A stretch of 16,389 nt of DNA from CAZMGG01 sp964565715 (GTDB lineage Bacteria; Planctomycetota; UBA1135; UBA2386): NCBI GenBank assembly GCA_964565715.1, contig CAZMGG010000125.1, positions 1 through 16,389 of the forward strand. The letters are read 5' to 3'. A model generated the notes under the pieces. That model was not told the DNA's origin, ran no database searches, and worked only from the letters and a program-made list of their open reading frames with translations. The translations under genes were made by a program, and so were the position numbers. Below are positions 14,589 to 16,389 of the stretch, in pieces (within the stretch, counting starts at the first letter, position 1; every line of letters begins with the position of its first letter).

Positions 14589-15789
14589 CATGCCCGCTGG
14601 CATCGACCAGCGTCGGCGTGGTCGAATCGGCCGACACCAGCAGCTGGCAACCGGGCGCGCCGTAGGGAGCACCGTCGAACGGCAGCGCGCCCACCACCGA
14701 CCAGAACCGGTCGCTCATGCCGACCCAGAACAGCGCCAGACCGTTCGGTTCGGCGTTGCGCAGATCGATCGAGAACGTGGTCCCCTGCCGAGGCAGGCCC
14801 CGCCAGCCCAGCAGCGGCTCCAGGCCCTGCGAGGTCAGGCACCCGCGGCCAAACAACAGGAATGGGGTCGGCGCGGTGGTAGAGGGATACCGCCAGCCGC
14901 TACCGAACGGAGTCAGGAACAAGTAACGCCATTGCGTGCCGTCGTAGCCGAAGAACCGGTCAATGGAAGCGGTCGTCATGTCCGTCACGAGGGCGTTCTT
15001 GTTCCAGACGTTGTAGGCGAACTCAGGCGTATTCCCTGCACGGGGCGGACTGGCCCCGTAGTACGGACCTGTCACCTGCGTCATGCCGCCAGTCACGGGG
15101 TTGAGGCGGAACATGCCCACGTCACGGTCCAAGACCATCACGTCCCCGTCGTCACCCATCTTCAACCGCACGTAACGCATGCCGTTCGGGGACACCGGCA
15201 ACGCCGCCAACGGACGAATCGGCGGTGGGCTGCTGCGGATGTCGGCCGCGAAGATGTGGTGGGTCGTCGCACTCGTCACGCCTATCGAGAAGAACATCTC
15301 ACGGCCGTTCGAGCACCAGCCATCGTACAGGATCGACGAAGGAAGGCCCATCAAGGCCCGGAGGTCCACCAAGGTAGTCGTAGCATTCCCGCGATCTCGG
15401 TATATCCACCAGACCTTGCCTGACGCATAGAGGTCGGCGCCCCAAAGCCTCTTGCGGTCCACGAACAGTCGCGGCCCAACTCCAACCCCGTATGGCACAA
15501 GCGCCGTATAGACGATCGACTGCGTTTGGGGGTCGACACTGTGGTAGCCGCTAGGTATGTAAGTAGGCGCTCCCCAATCATAAAAGGTCTCCCGGCCAAG
15601 TGGCGGGCTGCAGCAGGGTTGGAAAACAGGGTCGAGCACCATAACCCCAGAATAGGCCTGACTGCCCACCACCCAGCCATCCGGAGGCAGAATCTGAGCT
15701 CCGAGCGTGCGGCCAGCACCAAGCAAGAGCAGCAGAAGACTCGCTCCCAGGCCGCAGTCTCGCAATGCAATGTTACGTAGCATACCCAT
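14455..15789 (-). CDS. Secreted protein with planctomycete-type C-terminal domain
   Basis: This 444-residue protein has an N-terminal signal peptide (R5/R10, then GASLLLLLLGAGRTLGA, cleavage probably before Q32). Residues about 40-300 are rich in aromatic and beta-forming residues with repeated short D/G/W segments, such as VDPQTQSIVY, WIYRDRGN and FRLNPVTGG. They read like a beta-propeller of the kind that prints or tracks values, though I cannot name the family. Residues about 314-444 (GRGCLTSQG, LRNAEPNGLALFWVG, GAPGCQLLVS, NPALAGWEVYAQAAC) match a C-terminal domain I recall from many secreted planctomycete paralogues, of unknown role, perhaps anchoring or sorting. Starts at 15807, 15789 and 15783 share one ribosome-binding region; GAGG lies 7 bases before 15789. 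Base composition is visibly less GC-rich across about 14860-15800 than elsewhere. The product's function is unknown. Confidence 0.85.
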   Translation of the reverse strand: MGMLRNIALRDCGLGASLLLLLLGAGRTLGAQILPPDGWVVGSQAYSGVMVLDPVFQPCCSPPLGRETFYDWGAPTYIPSGYHSVDPQTQSIVYTALVPYGVGVGPRLFVDRKRLWGADLYASGKVWWIYRDRGNATTTLVDLRALMGLPSSILYDGWCSNGREMFFSIGVTSATTHHIFAADIRSSPPPIRPLAALPVSPNGMRYVRLKMGDDGDVMVLDRDVGMFRLNPVTGGMTQVTGPYYGASPPRAGNTPEFAYNVWNKNALVTDMTTASIDRFFGYDGTQWRYLFLTPFGSGWRYPSTTAPTPFLLFGRGCLTSQGLEPLLGWRGLPRQGTTFSIDLRNAEPNGLALFWVGMSDRFWSVVGALPFDGAPYGAPGCQLLVSADSTTPTLVDASGHASRSITMPLNPALAGWEVYAQAACSSAGNAFGFVTSDAVAIRTR

Positions 15790-15824
15790 GACTCCACCTC
15801 GCTTCATCGGACCACTGACGGCAA

Positions 15825-16253
15825 TCATGGTCGCGCGACTCCAATCCAATGCCCGCGCGACGCAGCCCGGCGCCCGTTGGGCACCCATTGGCCCTGCGAG
15901 TTCTGATAATACTCGTCGACGAGCACCTGGAAGTACCATCGGGTCCCCTGCAGGCTGATGTCGTTGAACGAGAACCATCCCACGGATGGATTGCTGGGCG
16001 AGAATATGGGGCTGGTCAGGACCTGTGGCGGCCCCATCACGGCCTGGGCAGGCGACAACACGTTGAGCCAGATCGGACTCATCCCCGAGCCTGCTGGGGA
16101 CCACTGGCTGCCGCCCATCGTGGCCGGGTTCTGACCGGGGATGGCCTGGTTGCCGGCGGGCGGCTGGTTGGCCTGCACATGCAGGGTGTACCGGTAGCGG
16201 AGTTCCCCGTTGGCGTTGGATGATGGGTACTGGGTGGCACCGGCCATGAGCAT
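15825..16253 (-). CDS. Hypothetical 142-residue protein
   Basis: I do not recognise this protein. It starts at ATG 16253, two bases after the stop of the upstream secreted-protein gene (an ATG at 16247 is an alternative), and ends 35 bases before the next secreted-protein start. It has no signal peptide or membrane segment. The sequence is Pro/Gln/Asn/Trp-rich with beta-type blocks, for example GELRYRYTLHVQAN, GMSPIWLNVL, VGWFSFNDIS and GTRWYFQVLVDEYYQN. This looks like one small extracellular-type beta domain without its own export signal. It could be a separate small protein, coupled to its neighbours, or the remnant of the N- or C-terminal part of a larger paralogue. The tight spacing on both sides suggests co-transcription. 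Confidence 0.6.
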   Translation of the reverse strand: MLMAGATQYPSSNANGELRYRYTLHVQANQPPAGNQAIPGQNPATMGGSQWSPAGSGMSPIWLNVLSPAQAVMGPPQVLTSPIFSPSNPSVGWFSFNDISLQGTRWYFQVLVDEYYQNSQGQWVPNGRRAASRGHWIGVARP

Positions 16254-16389
16254 GCTCACCTCGTCCTGATCGCCACCGCGTCGCTGGTGACGAAGCCGAA
16301 GGCGTTGCCGGCACTGGAGCACGCCGCCTGGGCGTACACCTCCCAGCCGGCCAGCGCCGGGTTGAGCGGCATGGTGATCGACCGGCTGG
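16254..16389. repeat. 136-bp direct repeat, copy B (truncated by window edge)
   Basis: This copy matches 14453-14588 at 132 of 136 positions, in the same orientation, 1801 bases away. It is cut by the right window edge, so it probably continues into the rest of the paralogous gene. Confidence 0.95.
16256..16389 (-). CDS. C-terminal fragment of a second secreted protein with the same tail (5' part outside window)
   Basis: Only the last 44 codons are in the window. They encode SRSITMPLNPALAG, WEVYAQAACSSAG and FGFVTSDAVAIRTR, identical in protein sequence to the end of the 444-residue secreted protein at 14455-15789. The TGA (16258-16256) is two bases from the ATG of the 142-residue hypothetical gene. 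It is most likely a tandem paralogue of the 444-residue protein, or at least shares its C-terminal domain. Confidence 0.85.
   Translation of the reverse strand, partial: SRSITMPLNPALAGWEVYAQAACSSAGNAFGFVTSDAVAIRTR

Noticed and set aside
14453..16389. The direct repeats as ends of an insertion element or composite transposon.
   Set aside because: Each copy is the coding 3' end of a secreted-protein gene starting at its stop codon; there is no transposase or terminal inverted repeat in between.

Overview
The window is very GC-rich with dense coding. It reads as a Planctomycetota genome, probably one of the marine high-GC lineages. The reasons are the secreted protein at 14455-15789, whose C-terminal domain (GRGC start, GAPGC-LLVS core, NPALAG-VYAQ tail) I recall from large planctomycete paralogue families, and the S9 peptidase with long Gly/Arg and Lys/Glu insertions. 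This assignment is inference; there is no rRNA or other phylogenetic marker apart from EF-G.

Layout. A partial elongation factor G gene runs leftwards off the left edge (1-1652). Divergent from it, the only plus-strand gene (1873-3582) encodes an unusual tandem beta-carbonic anhydrase with a putative lipoprotein signal, a His-rich tail and a C-terminal membrane segment. It converges, with a 13-base gap, on a long minus-strand series that fills the rest of the window. In transcription order, from the right edge to 3596, this series is: the 3' end of a secreted-protein gene; a 142-aa protein of unknown function; a 444-aa secreted protein with the same C-terminal tail; a membrane protein with a degenerate SGNH-like region; a small DUF6624-like protein; a secreted S9 prolyl-oligopeptidase-family peptidase; a Bcp-type peroxiredoxin; an aspartyl/asparaginyl beta-hydroxylase-like 2OG oxygenase; an N-formylglutamate amidohydrolase-like protein; and two tandem GT-C membrane glycosyltransferases. 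Three junctions are 4-base stop/start overlaps (GTGA at 12653-12656, GTGA at 7702-7705, ATGA at 5233-5236), pointing to translational coupling.

The main find is the peroxiredoxin (8240-8692). An in-frame UGA (8561-8563) sits exactly where the peroxidatic cysteine belongs, and a bacterial SECIS-type hairpin follows it (8525-8547). This is therefore almost certainly a selenoprotein that an ordinary gene caller would miss or truncate. In addition, no stop codon separates it from the upstream secreted peptidase. The peptidase frame runs straight into the peroxiredoxin, so a 1281-residue exported peptidase-selenoperoxiredoxin fusion is possible alongside a separate product from an internal start with a good ribosome binding site.

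Second in interest are the carbonic anhydrase, with two complete zinc sites in one chain, and a 136-bp repeat encoding the last 44 residues of two neighbouring secreted proteins, with only four differences, all synonymous. There is no intergenic stretch longer than 300 bases. The largest, 1653-1872, holds a candidate EF-G promoter and a GC-rich dyad. I see no tRNA, rRNA, CRISPR or insertion sequence.
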